Origin: Azoarcus sp.
GTDB taxonomy: Bacteria > Pseudomonadota > Gammaproteobacteria > Burkholderiales > Rhodocyclaceae
Length of the DNA stretch: 37,549 bases
Direction of reading: 5' to 3'
NCBI GenBank assembly: GCA_030656215.1
Contig: JAUSOD010000061.1
Coordinates: 1-37,549 of the forward strand
Of this stretch, positions 22,111-33,225 are shown one piece after another. The stretch's first letter is position 1, and each line of letters starts with the position of its first letter. The position numbers and the translations under genes are program-made. The notes under the pieces are model-generated. The model saw only the letters and a program-made list of their open reading frames with translations. It searched no databases and was not told the origin of the DNA.

Positions 22111-23190
22111 TCAGTCCCTTTCGCTGACCACCTTTGCTGCCTTGGGCCGAGCCTTGAGTCTGGGCGCCTGAGGGGCGGCAAATGGCCCGTCGGTTCCGCC
22201 GGCTTCGATGCAGGGCTGCTCGAGATGCTGGAGATTGGCGATCGATTTGCCCCCGAGCAAGGCGACGACCATCTGTGCCATGGTCCGGCCCGACTTGGTT
22301 CCGGTAGGCTGCATCACCGCGGTGACCTTGTACGGAAGGGGTATGTCCGTCGATACTCCGTCGTAGACGATGACAGAGATATCGCGTCCGGGTTGTATGC
22401 CCTTGTCACCAAGCGCGCGCAGGGCGCCGATGCCGGCAAGATTGTTGTCGATCAGCAAGGCGGTGGGCGGGTTGTTGCCGGCAAGCAGATCGAGCATCGC
22501 CTGGTAGCCGCCGGTTCTGCTCAGCGAACTCTGCGTGATCAGGGTCGCATCGGGATTGATGCCCGCGTCACGCAGTGCGGCAAGGTAGCCGGCATGGCGC
22601 TGGGCGGCGAAGTTGAATTCGAGCGGTGGGTGAATCAAGCCGATGCGTCGATGGCCGAAGCCGAGCAGCCGCTCGACTGCAAGCCGCGCTCCGGCTTCAT
22701 TGTCGAAATCGAACCACGGGTAGGGGGCCTGGCTCATGGTCCGACCGTAGGCCAGAAACGGAAACTTGTGTTCCTGGAGCAAATCGATGCGCGCGTCCCT
22801 GGTCCGCGTCCAAGCGACGATCAGGGCATCCACGCGACGGCTGTCGATCAGGCGCCGATAGGTTGCCAGCTCCGTCTCGGGGCGGATCGGGATGATGCTC
22901 AGGTCGATGCCATGGGTGGCGAGGCCGTCGGTGAGGCCATCCACCACTTCGCCGAAACCGTGGTAGCCAAACTCGGTCGCGCCAAATGGAAACACCAGGC
23001 CGATCGTGTCGGTGCGCCCGGTCGCGAGCCGGCGGGCGAGGGGGTCGGGCTGGTAACCCAGGCTCCGGGCCGCTTCCATGACGCGATGGCGGGTCTTCTC
23101 GGCGACGTCCGAATAGCCGTTCAACGCACGACTGACCGTGGTTTGGGACAGGCCGAGCGACTCGGACAACATCTTTAGATTTACTTTCAC
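22111..23190 (-). CDS. LacI-family transcriptional repressor of the alpha-glucoside locus
   Basis: The 359-residue regulator has an N-terminal LacI helix-turn-helix (NLKMLSESLGLSQTTVSRALNGYSDV, residues about 4-29) and a hinge segment (GYQPDPLARRLATGRTDTIGLVFP). A periplasmic-binding-protein-like effector domain follows, with GYHGFGEVVDGL, GFGHRRIGLI and ISVIVYDGVSTD, expected to bind a sugar. The start is a GTG at 23190 with GGAGAG six bases upstream; the frame extends to 23226, but that part has no homology. It is divergent from the first alpha-glucosidase, and CAAAGCGCTTTG-type operators lie in the shared region. It resembles AglR/MalR/ThuR-type regulators; the inducer (maltose, isomaltose or trehalose) cannot be read from sequence. 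The C-terminal tail is rich in Ala/Pro/Lys. Confidence 0.9.
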   Translation of the reverse strand: MKVNLKMLSESLGLSQTTVSRALNGYSDVAEKTRHRVMEAARSLGYQPDPLARRLATGRTDTIGLVFPFGATEFGYHGFGEVVDGLTDGLATHGIDLSIIPIRPETELATYRRLIDSRRVDALIVAWTRTRDARIDLLQEHKFPFLAYGRTMSQAPYPWFDFDNEAGARLAVERLLGFGHRRIGLIHPPLEFNFAAQRHAGYLAALRDAGINPDATLITQSSLSRTGGYQAMLDLLAGNNPPTALLIDNNLAGIGALRALGDKGIQPGRDISVIVYDGVSTDIPLPYKVTAVMQPTGTKSGRTMAQMVVALLGGKSIANLQHLEQPCIEAGGTDGPFAAPQAPRLKARPKAAKVVSERD

Positions 23191-23221
23191 CTGACTCTCT
23201 CCGGGAAATGAGTCTGGAAGC

Positions 23222-23237
23222 CCCAAAGGGCTTTGGG
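23222..23237. promoter_or_regulatory. LacI-type operator O3 in the lacI leader
   Basis: CCCAAAGGGCTTTGGG is a near-perfect 16-base palindrome sharing the CAAAG-CTTTG core of O1. It lies 32 bases upstream of the lacI start, which suggests autoregulation or looping to O1/O2. Its centre is 77 bases from that of O1. Confidence 0.5.
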
Positions 23238-23292
23238 CTTCACCGGTCGGAGTTTAGCGGGTTAGCTGGCAAGAGTCCAAATTGAAATCGAG

Positions 23293-23336
23293 TTTACATT
23301 CAAAGCGCTTTGAACTAGCATCCAAACCGCTTTGAA
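23293..23336 (+). promoter_or_regulatory. alpha-glucoside operon promoter with tandem LacI operators O1 and O2
   Basis: TTTACA (-35, 23293-23298), 17 bases, TAGCAT (-10, 23316-23321) form a promoter whose spacer is almost exactly O1, the perfect palindrome TTCAAAGCGCTTTGAA (23299-23314). O2, TCCAAACCGCTTTGAA (23321-23336), is an imperfect copy covering the likely start of transcription. The two centres are 22 bases apart, about two helical turns, so two dimers would sit on one face. This is a standard repressor-blocked promoter for the hydrolase/transport operon. Confidence 0.7.
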
Positions 23337-23424
23337 TGATTTTATGAGTCTATTAATGCTGCTGATTGGAGTGCCGGGCCAAAGCCACGGCATGCGCCTG
23401 CCAGCCGGCCTCGAGGAGTCGAGT

Positions 23425-25074
23425 GTGGAAACGAAGTGGTGGCATGACGCCGTGGTGTATCAGATCTATCCGCGCAGCTTCAGCGATGCCAACGGTGATG
23501 GCATCGGCGATCTGGCGGGGATCATCGACAAGCTTGATTACCTGCAGGTCCTCGGGATTAACGTGATCTGGTTGTCGCCGGTGTTCCGCTCGCCGATGGA
23601 CGACAACGGCTACGACATCTCCGACTACTGCGACATTGCGCCCGAGTTCGGCACCCTCGACGAGATGGAGCGGCTGATCACCGAAGCTGCGCAGCGTCAC
23701 ATCCGCATCGTGATGGACCTGGTCGTCAATCACACGTCCGACGAACATCCCTGGTTCGTGGAGGCGAGAAAGTCGAAGGACAATCCCTACCGCGACTACT
23801 ACATCTGGCGCGCACCGCGCGCTGACGGCACGCCGCCGGATGCGCAGCGTGCAAGTTTTGGTGGCAGTGCGTGGGAATTCGACGAGGCCACCGGCGAGTA
23901 TTACTACCACCTGTTCTCCCGCCGCCAGCCGGACCTCAACTGGGCCAACCCGAAAGTCCGGGAAGAGATCTACCGGATGATGAACTGGTGGCTGGACAAG
24001 GGCATCGGTGGCTTCCGCATGGACGTGATCGACCTGATCGGCAAGGACGTCGACCGCGGCATCACCGCAAACGGACCGAACCTGCACCCCTACCTGCAGG
24101 AGATGAACGCGGCGACCTTCGGTGACCGCGATGTGCTCACTGTTGGCGAGACCTGGGCTGCGAACCCGGAGGTCGCGAAACTCTATTCCGACCCGCGCCG
24201 AGCGGAATTGTCGATGGTGTTCCAGTTCGAGCACGTGACCCTCACCCATGACCCGGTCGAAGGCAAATGGAAGCCGCGGCCCTTCGATCTGCTGGCGCTC
24301 AAGGAGGTCATGAGCAAATGGCAGACCGAACTTGCCGACGTGGGCTGGAACTCGCTGTTCTGGAACAACCACGACCTGCCGCGCGCGGTGTCGAGGTACG
24401 GCGATCCGGAACGCTATCGGGTCGAGTCGGCAAAGATGCTCGCCACCGCACTGCATTTCCTCAAAGGCACGCCCTACATCTACCAGGGCGAGGAGATCGG
24501 CATGACCAATGTGCGCTTCGACTCCATCGATGATTACCAGGACATCGAGTCGCTGGGTCTGTACCGGGAGCGCACTGCGGCCGGGGTGGCGCATGAAGCC
24601 ATGATGGAAGGCATCCATGCCAACGGCCGCGACAACGCCCGTACCCCGATGCAGTGGGATACGGGCAGCAACGCCGGCTTCTCGCGCGGCAGGCCGTGGC
24701 TGAAGGTGAATCCCAACTACCGCGAGATCAACGTGGTGGCCGCACTCGCCGATCCGGGCTCGATCCTTCATCACTACCGCAGGCTGATTCGGCTGCGCAA
24801 GGAACGTGCGGCCATCGTCCATGGTGACTACCAGCCGCTGTTCGACGCGCATCCGCAGGTTTTTGCCTATCAACGCCGCCTTGGCGACGAGCGCATCGTC
24901 GTCATCAACAACTTTTCCCCCGAGCCGGTCGCGCTCGATGTGCCGGAAGAACTGCGCGGGCTTGCGGGCGAATGCCTGGTGAGCAACTACGCGCCCCATC
25001 AACAACTCGGCGAGCGCCTGGCACTGCAGGCCTACGAGTCCTTCGCCATCGCTGCCCGCAGCGCGCTGGCCTGA
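23425..25074 (+). CDS. GH13 alpha-glucosidase, oligo-1,6-glucosidase/TreC-like
   Basis: This cytoplasmic glycoside hydrolase (549 residues, no signal peptide) releases glucose from short alpha-glucosides. The family motifs are in order: AVVYQIYPRSFSDANGDGIG, DLVVNHTSDEHPWF, GIGGFRMDVIDLIG with the nucleophile Asp, VLTVGETWA with the acid/base Glu, WNNHDLPRAVSRYG with the transition-state Asp, and the GRDNARTPMQWD region. Val directly follows the nucleophile, which in this group is associated with alpha-1,6 activity (isomaltose-type) rather than alpha-1,4. The start is a GTG at 23425 preceded by GAGGAG six bases upstream. An upstream in-frame ATG (23332) lies within operator O2 and is unlikely. 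It is first in the LacI-controlled operon; trehalose-6-phosphate hydrolase is an alternative, but no PTS is seen. Confidence 0.88.
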   Translation: METKWWHDAVVYQIYPRSFSDANGDGIGDLAGIIDKLDYLQVLGINVIWLSPVFRSPMDDNGYDISDYCDIAPEFGTLDEMERLITEAAQRHIRIVMDLVVNHTSDEHPWFVEARKSKDNPYRDYYIWRAPRADGTPPDAQRASFGGSAWEFDEATGEYYYHLFSRRQPDLNWANPKVREEIYRMMNWWLDKGIGGFRMDVIDLIGKDVDRGITANGPNLHPYLQEMNAATFGDRDVLTVGETWAANPEVAKLYSDPRRAELSMVFQFEHVTLTHDPVEGKWKPRPFDLLALKEVMSKWQTELADVGWNSLFWNNHDLPRAVSRYGDPERYRVESAKMLATALHFLKGTPYIYQGEEIGMTNVRFDSIDDYQDIESLGLYRERTAAGVAHEAMMEGIHANGRDNARTPMQWDTGSNAGFSRGRPWLKVNPNYREINVVAALADPGSILHHYRRLIRLRKERAAIVHGDYQPLFDAHPQVFAYQRRLGDERIVVINNFSPEPVALDVPEELRGLAGECLVSNYAPHQQLGERLALQAYESFAIAARSALA

Positions 25075-25096
25075 CCCCGTGGAGAGGATGTCTACA

Positions 25097-26803
25097 ATGA
25101 AAGAGCAAGGCAGTACGGCTGTGACGACGCAATGGTGGAAGGAGGCGGTGGCCTACCAGATCTACCCGCGCAGCTTCATGGATTCCAACGGCGATGGCAT
25201 TGGCGATCTCAATGGCATCACCGCGCGCCTCGACTATCTCAAATCGCTCGGTATCGACGTGATCTGGATCTGCCCGATGTACAAGTCGCCGAACGACGAT
25301 AACGGCTACGACATCGCCGACTACCAGGCGATCATGGAGGAGTTCGGCACCATGGCCGACTTCGATCGCCTGCTGGCCGAGGTGCACCGCCGGGGCATGC
25401 GCCTGATCCTCGATCTGGTGGTCAACCACACCAGCGACGAGCACGCCTGGTTCATCGAGTCGCGTTCGTCCCGTGACAACCCCAAGCGCGACTGGTACGT
25501 GTGGCGCGATGGCAAGGGCGGTGTCGGCGGTACCCCGGGCGACGAGCCGAACAACTGGGAGAGCATCTTCAAGGGCTCGGCGTGGAAGTACGACGAGACT
25601 ACCGGGCAATATTTCCTGCACCTGTTCTCGACCCGCCAGCCCGACCTGAACTGGGAGAACCTCGAGGTTCGCGCCGCAGTGAACCAGATGGTGTGCTGGT
25701 GGCTGGACAAGGGCATCGACGGCTTTCGCCTTGACGCGGTGAGCCACATGAAGAAGGTTCCGGACCTGCCCGACATGCCCAATCCGCAGGGACTCGAGCA
25801 TGTTCCGAGCCAGGACATGCACATGAATGTCGGTGGTGTGCTCGAGTACATGGACGACCTGTGCCGCAACAGCTTCCGCCACTACGACATCATGACCGTG
25901 GGCGAAGCCAACGGGGTGTCGGCAGAGCAGGCGCGCGACTGGGTCGGGACCGAACACCAGCGGCTCAACATGATCTTCCAGTTCGAGCACCTGCTGCTGT
26001 GGTCGAACGATCCGCAGGCCGGGCTCGATCTGGTGGCACTGAAGAAGATTTTCAGCCGCTGGCAGGACACCCTGCACGGGGTCGGCTGGAACGCGCTCTT
26101 TCTCGAGAACCACGATATCCCGCGCATCGTGTCGAAATGGGGCGATGTCGATCGCTACTGGCGCGAGAGTGCGACCGCGCTGGCGACGATGTACTTCCTG
26201 ATGGAGGGTACGCCGTTCATCTATCAGGGCCAGGAGATCGGGATGACCAATACCCGCTTCGACGGCATCGAGGATTTCGACTGCATCTTCGCCCGGAACG
26301 AGTTCGCGCTGCGACGGGCGCGGGGCGAGACCGACGAACAGATACTCGGCGCGCTCGCGGTGACGGCGCGCGACAACTCGCGCACCCCGATGCAATGGGA
26401 TGCGTCGTCGAACGCCGGTTTCACCACCGGCACACCGTGGCTGAAGGCGAACCCGAACTATCCGGCGATCAACGTCGCGCAGCAGGATGCGGACCCCGAT
26501 TCCGTCCTCAACTACCACCGCCGCCTGATCGCATTGCGCAAGGCCGAGCGGGTGCTGGTGCACGGGCGCTATGCGCTGCTGATGGAGGACGACCCGCAGA
26601 TCTATGCCTACACCCGCAGTCTGGGTGAGGCCCGGATCGTCGTGATCGCTAACCTGTCCGGCGAAACGGCGCGCTACACGCACGACGAATTTGCGCTGCG
26701 CCATGCCGGCCTGCTGCTCGCAAACCACGCGGTCGAGCCGCACCCGCCGACCGACACGCTCGCTCTGCTGCCGTACGAGGCGCGGGTGTACCGCATCGAC
26801 TGA
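25097..26803 (+). CDS. GH13 alpha-glucosidase, second copy (alpha-1,4 type)
   Basis: This is a 568-residue cytoplasmic GH13 enzyme paralogous to its upstream neighbour, which ends 22 bases earlier. Motifs: AVAYQIYPRSFMDSNGDGIG, DLVVNHTSDEHAWF, GIDGFRLDAVSHMKK with the nucleophile Asp, IMTVGEANGV with the acid/base Glu, LENHDIPRIVSKWG, and ARDNSRTPMQWD. Ala follows the nucleophile, the pattern linked with alpha-1,4 substrates such as maltose and maltotriose, whereas the neighbour has Val. The start at 25097 (MKEQGS) is preferred, with GGAGAGG nine bases before it. The ATG at 25088 touches that site, and the GTG at 25079 lies before it. Specificity is inferred from motif rules, not shown. Confidence 0.88.
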   Translation: MKEQGSTAVTTQWWKEAVAYQIYPRSFMDSNGDGIGDLNGITARLDYLKSLGIDVIWICPMYKSPNDDNGYDIADYQAIMEEFGTMADFDRLLAEVHRRGMRLILDLVVNHTSDEHAWFIESRSSRDNPKRDWYVWRDGKGGVGGTPGDEPNNWESIFKGSAWKYDETTGQYFLHLFSTRQPDLNWENLEVRAAVNQMVCWWLDKGIDGFRLDAVSHMKKVPDLPDMPNPQGLEHVPSQDMHMNVGGVLEYMDDLCRNSFRHYDIMTVGEANGVSAEQARDWVGTEHQRLNMIFQFEHLLLWSNDPQAGLDLVALKKIFSRWQDTLHGVGWNALFLENHDIPRIVSKWGDVDRYWRESATALATMYFLMEGTPFIYQGQEIGMTNTRFDGIEDFDCIFARNEFALRRARGETDEQILGALAVTARDNSRTPMQWDASSNAGFTTGTPWLKANPNYPAINVAQQDADPDSVLNYHRRLIALRKAERVLVHGRYALLMEDDPQIYAYTRSLGEARIVVIANLSGETARYTHDEFALRHAGLLLANHAVEPHPPTDTLALLPYEARVYRID

Positions 26804-26907
26804 TCAAACCCACGGTCGCGGGTTGCGGCCATAACGAAGTTTGCGCATCGGTATGAGGCGTCTTGCGCACATCAGAACCGACAAGTTGAAAAACAGGAGA
26901 CACGACA

Positions 26908-28176
26908 ATGAAATGGAAGAACCTTGCCCTTGCGGCCGTCATCGCAACCGGTGGCCTGACCGGCGCTCATGCCGCAACGGTGAAAATGGAATGCGGAAGT
27001 GGTGCGACGGTGCGCGAATTCTGCGACTACATCAAGGCGCGCTTCGAGACCGAGACCCAGCACAAAGTCGAATTCATCGACCTTCCGGCGGCCTCCGACG
27101 AGAAGCTGTCGATGTTGCAGCAGATCTTCGCCACTCGCGCGAACAACGTGATCGACGTGTTCGCGATGGACGTCATCTGGCCTGGCGTGATCGACCGTCA
27201 CCTGCTCGACCTGACCGATGCGATGAAGGATCTCGAGCCAGCCTTCTTCCCGTCGGCGTGGCAGAACAACGTCGTCAACGGTCGGATCAAGGGGGTGCCG
27301 AGCTTCATCGATGCCGGAATGATGTATTACCGAACCGATCTGCTGAAGAAATACGACGAAACGCCGCCGCGGACCTGGGGCGAGCTCGCACGCATCGCTG
27401 CGCGCATCCAGAACGCGGAGCGTGAGGCAGGCAATCGAACCCTGCACGGCCTCGTGTTCCAGGGCAAGGCTTACGAGGGTCTGACCTGCGTGGTGACCGA
27501 ACTGGTGGCATCTCATGGTGGCGGCAACTTCGTCGATCCGAAGGGCACTATCACCATCAACAATCCGCGTGCTGCAGAGGCGCTCGATACCGCCGCAAAG
27601 TGGATCGGCACGATCGCGCCGCGCGGGGTACTGGGCTACCAGGAAGAGGAAGCGCGTGCGGTGTTCCAGAACGGCGACGCCGTGTTCATGCGCAACTGGC
27701 CCTATGCCTGGCTGTTGAGCCAGGACGACACCAGCCCGGTGAAGGGCAAGGTCGGCACCATGCCGGTGCCGCGTGGTGGCGAAGAGGGGCAGCACGCCGC
27801 GGCGCTAGGGGGCTGGCAGTGGGCGGTGAACGTCAATACCACGGTGCCCGATGCGGCGATCGCACTGGTCCGGCTGCTTGCCGAGGCCAAGAGTCAGAAG
27901 CACAACTTCCTGGTGATGGGCGTTCCGCCTGCCCGCATGGATGTTTATGAGGACCCAGAGGTGAAGGCGAAGGGCCCTTACCTGGAAAATCTCCGTGCGG
28001 TGTTCGAGGCCGCCGTGCCGCGGCCCTCCACCGCGACGCGATCCCAGTATCCGCGCGTCTCCAACGCAATCTGGAACGCCACCTATGACGTACTGAGCGG
28101 GCGTACCGACGGCACGCGTGCGGTGGCCGATCTGGAGAACAGGCTCGGTCGTATCAAGGGACGTGAATGGCGGTGA
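26908..28176 (+). CDS. ABC sugar transporter, periplasmic binding protein (maltose/trehalose type)
   Basis: This 422-residue extracellular solute-binding protein captures the sugar in the periplasm and delivers it to the MalFG-type membrane pair encoded next. The signal peptide is clear: MKWKNLALAAVIATGGLTGAHA, with cleavage after AHA (about residue 22). The mature part has the family's hinge and ligand regions, such as VKMECGSGATVREFCDYIK, IDVFAMDVIWPG, GVPSFIDAGMMYYRTDLL and VFMRNWPYAWLL. AGGAG lies eight bases before the ATG at 26908. It resembles ThuE/AglE/trehalose-maltose binding proteins more than E. coli MalE. With a trehalase downstream, trehalose is a likely ligand along with maltose-type sugars. 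Confidence 0.87.
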   Translation: MKWKNLALAAVIATGGLTGAHAATVKMECGSGATVREFCDYIKARFETETQHKVEFIDLPAASDEKLSMLQQIFATRANNVIDVFAMDVIWPGVIDRHLLDLTDAMKDLEPAFFPSAWQNNVVNGRIKGVPSFIDAGMMYYRTDLLKKYDETPPRTWGELARIAARIQNAEREAGNRTLHGLVFQGKAYEGLTCVVTELVASHGGGNFVDPKGTITINNPRAAEALDTAAKWIGTIAPRGVLGYQEEEARAVFQNGDAVFMRNWPYAWLLSQDDTSPVKGKVGTMPVPRGGEEGQHAAALGGWQWAVNVNTTVPDAAIALVRLLAEAKSQKHNFLVMGVPPARMDVYEDPEVKAKGPYLENLRAVFEAAVPRPSTATRSQYPRVSNAIWNATYDVLSGRTDGTRAVADLENRLGRIKGREWR

Positions 28177-28185
28177 GTTAGCTGA

Positions 28186-28266
28186 CCCGCGCATCCGGCA
28201 CGGACAGGATGCGCGGGCGACGGGGCACAGACCCTGTGCGCGCCTCAAGCCCCGGGCCTGAGGCGC
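28186..28266 (+). repeat. three consecutive stem-loops between the binding protein and malF-like gene
   Basis: Hairpin 1 pairs CCCGCGCATCC (28186-28196) with GGATGCGCGGG (28207-28217), 11 perfect pairs. Hairpin 2 pairs GCACAG with CTGTGC (28225-28239). Hairpin 3 pairs GCGCCTCA with TGAGGCGC (28240-28266), with an inner GCCC/GGGC stem. No T-run follows. The place is the same as the REP elements of the E. coli malE-malF gap, which protect malE mRNA. Confidence 0.75.
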
Positions 28267-28296
28267 CGATTCCACCGAACCAAATGAGAGAACGCC

Positions 28297-29283
28297 ATGA
28301 ATCCGAAATCACCACCCATGACCGGCGTCGGGGCCCTTCCGGCCATGGTCCCGGCGTCGCGGGGCAAACGCAGTCTGCAGGCGCGGCGCAGCCGTTCCGC
28401 GTGGTTGCTGGTCGCACCGACCCTGATCCTGCTTGCCGGTGTTGCCGGCTGGCCGCTGGTGCGCACCGTGTTCTACAGTTTTACCGACGCACTGCTGGAT
28501 GCGCCCCACGAGTATCTGTTCGTCGGTCTCGCGAACTACCTTGAGTTCGCCGATGGCGAAGCCTATGGGGTGCTCGCCGACCCGGTGTGGTGGCGTTCGG
28601 TGCGCAACACCTTGTGGTTCACCTTCGTCTCGGTATCGATGGAACTGGTGCTTGGCATGGCGCTGGCGCTGTTGATGAACCAGAAGTTTCGCGGCCAGGG
28701 CCTGGTGCGCACCGCGATTCTGGTGCCCTGGGCGATTCCGACCATCGTCACCGCCAAGATGTTCAGCTGGATGTTCCACGACCAGTACGGAACCATCAAC
28801 GACCTGTTGCTGCGGGTCGGCCTGATCGACGCCCCACTGGCGTGGATCGCCGAGCCGGGTCTGTCGATGTGGGCGGTGGTGCTGGCTGACGTGTGGAAGA
28901 CGGTGCCCTTCATGGCGCTGATGCTGCTTGCCGCACTGCAAATGGTGCCATCCGACCTGTACGAGGCGGCTCGCGTCGATGGCGCCAGTGCCTGGCAGCG
29001 ATTCCGCCGCATCACGCTGCCGCTGATCATGCCGGCGATGATCGTCGCCTTGATCTTCCGCACCATGGATGCGTTGCGGGTGTTCGATCTGATCTACGTG
29101 CTCACGTCCAATAGCGAGGCGACGATCTCGATCTCGGGCTATGCGCGCAACCAGATGGTGGCGTATCAGGAAATGGGGGTGGGCTCTGCCGCCTCGGTGC
29201 TGGTGTTCTTGATGGTCGCCGGTGTGGCCGCGGTTTTCCTACGTATCGGACGGTTCTCGGAGCCCAGGGAGAAGCAATCATGA
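28297..29283 (+). CDS. ABC sugar transporter, permease subunit (MalF type)
   Basis: This inner-membrane permease of 328 residues begins with a basic cytosolic stretch (GKRSLQARRSR) and a first membrane helix around residues 36-60 (LVAPTLILLAGVAGWPLV). About six helices are expected. The coupling EAA loop is YEAARVDGASAWQRFRRITL near residue 225, followed by PLIMPAMIVALIF. It pairs with the MalG-type protein whose ATG overlaps its stop (ATGA at 29280). It lacks the extra N-terminal helices and large periplasmic loop of E. coli MalF, like the shorter MalF/ThuF/AglF proteins of other proteobacteria. GAGAG precedes the ATG. Confidence 0.9.
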   Translation: MNPKSPPMTGVGALPAMVPASRGKRSLQARRSRSAWLLVAPTLILLAGVAGWPLVRTVFYSFTDALLDAPHEYLFVGLANYLEFADGEAYGVLADPVWWRSVRNTLWFTFVSVSMELVLGMALALLMNQKFRGQGLVRTAILVPWAIPTIVTAKMFSWMFHDQYGTINDLLLRVGLIDAPLAWIAEPGLSMWAVVLADVWKTVPFMALMLLAALQMVPSDLYEAARVDGASAWQRFRRITLPLIMPAMIVALIFRTMDALRVFDLIYVLTSNSEATISISGYARNQMVAYQEMGVGSAASVLVFLMVAGVAAVFLRIGRFSEPREKQS

Positions 29284-30125
29284 AACTCACCCGCAAACAG
29301 AAGCAGAACGTGTCGCGCGTATGGATCTTCGCGGCCTCGGCGCTGGCGGTGGTGATCTGCGTCTTCCCGCTGTACTACGCGATCCTGACTTCGCTGCGCA
29401 CCGGCCAGGATCTGTTCCTGCCGAACTACCTGCCGACCACCTTCCACTGGGACAACTACTACACCGCGCTGGTGCAGAACGGTGTCGGCCGAAGCCTGCT
29501 GAATTCGGTGGTGGTGGCGACGGTGACGGTGGGGGCCTGCCTGCTGGTGTCGATCTCTGGTGCATTCGCACTTGCCCGCATCCGCTTCCGTGGGCAGAAG
29601 GGGATTCTCTTCACCGTGCTGTGCGTGTCCATGTTTCCGCAGGTCGCGGTGCTCTCGGGCATGTTCGAGCTGGTTCGCTTTCTCGGCCTGTACGACTCGC
29701 TCGGAGCGCTGATCCTGTCGTACGCGACCTTCTCGCTGCCCTTCACGATCTGGGTGCTGACCACCTTCATGCGCAATATTCCGGTGGAGCTCGAAGAGGC
29801 TGCGATCGTCGATGGCGCCAGCCTGTGGGTGATCATCACCCGCGTGTTCATGCCCATCCTGGGGCCTGCCCTGGTGACCACCGGCTTGCTCGCCTTCATC
29901 GGTGCATGGAACGAGTTCATGTTCGCGCTCACCTTCGTGCTGTCCACCGAGAACCGCACGGTGCCGGTCGCGATTGCGCTGCTGCAGGGCGCGTCCCAGT
30001 ACGAACTGCCGTGGGGCGCAATCATGGCCGCGTCGGTCACGGTGACGCTGCCAATCATCGTACTGGTGCTGATCTTCCAGAAACGCATTGTCGGTGGCCT
30101 GACCGCAGGTGCGGTCAAGGGCTGA
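29280..30125 (+). CDS. ABC sugar transporter, permease subunit (MalG type)
   Basis: This second inner-membrane permease (281 residues) has six predicted helices, starting with IFAASALAVVICVFPLYYAIL. The EAA coupling motif EEAAIVDGASLWVIITRVFMP lies near residues 175-195. WNEFMFALTFVLSTENRTVPV and a C-terminal IFQKRIVGGLTAGAVKG are typical of MalG. The start overlaps the previous gene by four bases, so the two permeases are translated together. A stable hairpin separates it from the ATPase gene. Confidence 0.91.
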   Translation: MKLTRKQKQNVSRVWIFAASALAVVICVFPLYYAILTSLRTGQDLFLPNYLPTTFHWDNYYTALVQNGVGRSLLNSVVVATVTVGACLLVSISGAFALARIRFRGQKGILFTVLCVSMFPQVAVLSGMFELVRFLGLYDSLGALILSYATFSLPFTIWVLTTFMRNIPVELEEAAIVDGASLWVIITRVFMPILGPALVTTGLLAFIGAWNEFMFALTFVLSTENRTVPVAIALLQGASQYELPWGAIMAASVTVTLPIIVLVLIFQKRIVGGLTAGAVKG

Positions 30126-30165
30126 GCGATCGTCCGTCCCTTGTTATCGACCTCATATGAAACAG

Positions 30166-30186
30166 GGCGCCCGTGCTTCGGGCGCC
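30166..30186 (+). other. stable intercistronic hairpin before the ATPase gene
   Basis: GGCGCCCG (30166-30173) and CGGGCGCC (30179-30186) form eight perfect pairs around a TGCTT loop in the 85 bases between the permease and ATPase genes. No T-run follows, so it more likely affects mRNA stability or partial read-through than full termination. Confidence 0.6.
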
Positions 30187-30210
30187 AAGCTGACCAAAAG
30201 GATCAAGATC

Positions 30211-33131
<2,921 letters not shown>

Positions 33132-33225
33132 AACCGCCCGCCACAAGCCGAAGCCATCGCCCCAAGCCCTGGCCTGAATCCCTACGCAGAAACCATTTTG
33201 CCGACCTCGTCCGGAACGCCCGATC

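Noticed and set aside
22081-23178. Plus-strand open frame beginning just after the rightward HexR-like promoter.
   Set aside because: It mirrors lacI almost end to end, has no ribosome site and no recognisable family. A non-coding antisense transcript remains possible and is listed as a finding.
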